Source of the DNA: an uncultured Alphaproteobacteria bacterium
GTDB lineage: Bacteria; Pseudomonadota; Alphaproteobacteria; Rs-D84
Length of the DNA stretch: 64,000 nt
Direction: 5' to 3'
Assembly (NCBI GenBank): GCA_944393245.1
Contig: CALXZM010000001.1
Coordinates: 62,001 to 126,000 of the forward strand
Shown: positions 63,051-64,000 of the stretch, one piece after another
How the letters are laid out: each line of letters starts with the position of its first letter
Numbering within the stretch: the stretch's first letter is position 1
Notes under the pieces: generated by a model
Databases searched by the model: none
What the model was told of the DNA's origin: nothing
Seen by the model: the letters and a program-made list of their open reading frames with translations, nothing else
Translations under genes and position numbers: made by a program

Positions 63051-63065
63051 ATGCCGGCCTGTTTT
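63037..63065. terminator. Terminator between the mre/topA/dnaG operon and ychF, CCGG-type
   Basis: AAACAGGCCGG-(TAAATG)-CCGGCCTGTTT, a long stem with a four-base loop and T-rich flank, overlapping the end of the 62706-63050 frame and seven bases from the ychF stop. Confidence 0.8.
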
Positions 63066-63071
63066 GCATAA

Positions 63072-64000
63072 TTAATTATTGAACAAGAAATGGCAAATAT
63101 CACCGTCCTGCATAACATATTCTTTGCCAACCAGTCGCATTTTACCGGCCTCTTTAACAGCGACTTCACCACCGTATGTAATAAAATCGTTCGGTGAAAT
63201 TATTTCCGCACGAATAAATCCACGTTCAAAATCAGTGTGGATTTTGCCTGCGGCCTGGGGCGCGGTCATGCCGGTGGTTATTGTCCAGGCATGTGCCTCT
63301 TTGGGACCAACAGTATAAAAAGTTTGCAATCCCAATGTTTTGTACCCAGTACGAATAACCTGGTCCAGACCAGATTCACGCAATCCTAAATCGTCCAGAA
63401 ACATTTTACGTTCAGCAGGGTCGACAATCTGGGCGATTTCCATTTCTATCTTTGACGAAATAATTAATACAGGGGCCTTGTCACCGTATTTTTCACGAAC
63501 CATATCTGAAAACTTATTACCAGTGGCGGCGGATTCTTCATCAACATTACATACGTAAATAACAGGTTTTGCCGTTAATAAATTAAACGGAACCGCATCA
63601 ACCCCAGCATCACGCGCAGCAACACCACGCGCCAAACCATCACGTATTACATTTGCATCCGATAATAATTTTATTGCGTTTTTATCCAGACCATGCGCCT
63701 TTTTTTCCAGGTTTTTCATCTGCTTTTCAATGCTTTCCATATCGGCCAGCATCAATTCTGTTTCAATCGTTTCAATATCAGCCAACGGATCTATACGCCC
63801 ATTTACATGCACTATGTCATCGTTTTCAAAACATCTGACAACATGTATTATCGCGTCTGTTGACAAAATATTGCCCAGGAATTTGTTTCCCAAACCTTCG
63901 CCCGCAGACGCGCCCTTGACCAATCCGGCTATATCAACAATTTCCAATTGTGTTGGAATTATCTTTTGCGATTTTGCAACATCAGCCAATTTTAACAACG
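63072..64000 (-). CDS. ychF: Obg-like ATPase YchF (partial, N-terminus off the right edge)
   Basis: YchF is a P-loop ATPase of the Obg group that binds ribosomes and affects stress responses. The 309 visible residues start within the G domain: LEIVDIAGLVKGASAGEGLGNKFL (G3 region), then YVCNVDE (the G4 position, NxxE in YchF, which gives ATP preference), a coiled-coil insert (~75-130), and the C-terminal TGS domain ending LVGKEYVMQDGDICHFLFNN. The P-loop and about 55 residues lie beyond the window. Confidence 0.96.
   Translation of the reverse strand, partial: LLKLADVAKSQKIIPTQLEIVDIAGLVKGASAGEGLGNKFLGNILSTDAIIHVVRCFENDDIVHVNGRIDPLADIETIETELMLADMESIEKQMKNLEKKAHGLDKNAIKLLSDANVIRDGLARGVAARDAGVDAVPFNLLTAKPVIYVCNVDEESAATGNKFSDMVREKYGDKAPVLIISSKIEMEIAQIVDPAERKMFLDDLGLRESGLDQVIRTGYKTLGLQTFYTVGPKEAHAWTITTGMTAPQAAGKIHTDFERGFIRAEIISPNDFITYGGEVAVKEAGKMRLVGKEYVMQDGDICHFLFNN

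Overview
The window reads as a stretch of a moderately AT-rich alphaproteobacterial chromosome. The pointers are an alphaproteobacterial-type SspB, a parA-parB pair with parS-like palindromes beside rsmG, an LptF-LptD-SurA-like-RlmN run, a eukaryote-like (type 2) isoleucyl-tRNA synthetase of the kind known from Rickettsia, and LPS/Mre/MacAB envelope genes. The standard code fits throughout (TGA acts as stop). It looks like an uncultured, probably host-associated lineage with a compact but not minimal genome. That placement is inference; no rRNA gene is present to test it.

Layout. 1-3.9 kb (-): nusA-infB, infB running off the left edge. 4.0-9.1 kb (+): LPS transport permease, lptD, a SurA-like chaperone, rlmN. 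9.1-13.7 kb is accessory in character: a GT2 glycosyltransferase, a structured RNA candidate, a possible ADP-ribosyltransferase-like protein, a transglutaminase-like protein, an OmpA-type lipoprotein, then a repeat-filled segment behind tRNA-Val(UAC). 13.7-22.4 kb (-): ybaB, pnp, rpsO, truB, an unknown gene, mutS, xseB, infC (AUU start), a degenerate uracil-DNA-glycosylase-like gene. 22.4-28 kb: pal, parB-parA with parS-like sites, rsmG, a TPR protein and gpsA. 28-35.5 kb: MacB-type ABC transporter, accB-accC, rnpA-yidD, mreB, sspB, recF. 35.5-39.3 kb: tRNA-Cys with a duplicated 3' end, tolC-macA, a second structured RNA candidate, a tRNA-Val(GAC) pseudogene and the intact tRNA. 39.3-49.8 kb (+): metG, a small Cys-rich gene, queH, fabD, fabG, a shortened mnmG, tRNA-Thr, ileS, an unknown membrane-anchored gene, nth. 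49.8-54.5 kb (-): a VirB2/TrbC-like pilin candidate with a 27-residue companion, pheS-pheT, rpmI-rplT. 54.6-63 kb (+): mreC-mreD-mrdA-rodA-topA-dnaG and a small unknown gene, packed with overlaps. The right edge cuts ychF.

The most unusual signal is at the tRNA genes. Two unrelated tRNAs (Val-UAC, Cys) are each followed by a hairpin-rich segment of about 125-150 bp that ends in a second copy of the same tRNA's 3' end, starting inside the T-loop. The duplication periods are 195 and 199 bp. This is the footprint expected of site-specific integration at tRNA 3' ends, but the inserts are too small to encode a recombinase. A third tRNA (Val-GAC) has a decayed tandem copy and a trailer able to pair with its own acceptor strand. 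Other signals are two multi-hairpin RNA candidates closed by long stems and followed by intrinsic terminators, several promoters whose expected start site coincides with the start codon (lptF, mreC, the gene at 10351, rsmG), and a reused CCGGC-loop-GCCGG terminator type.
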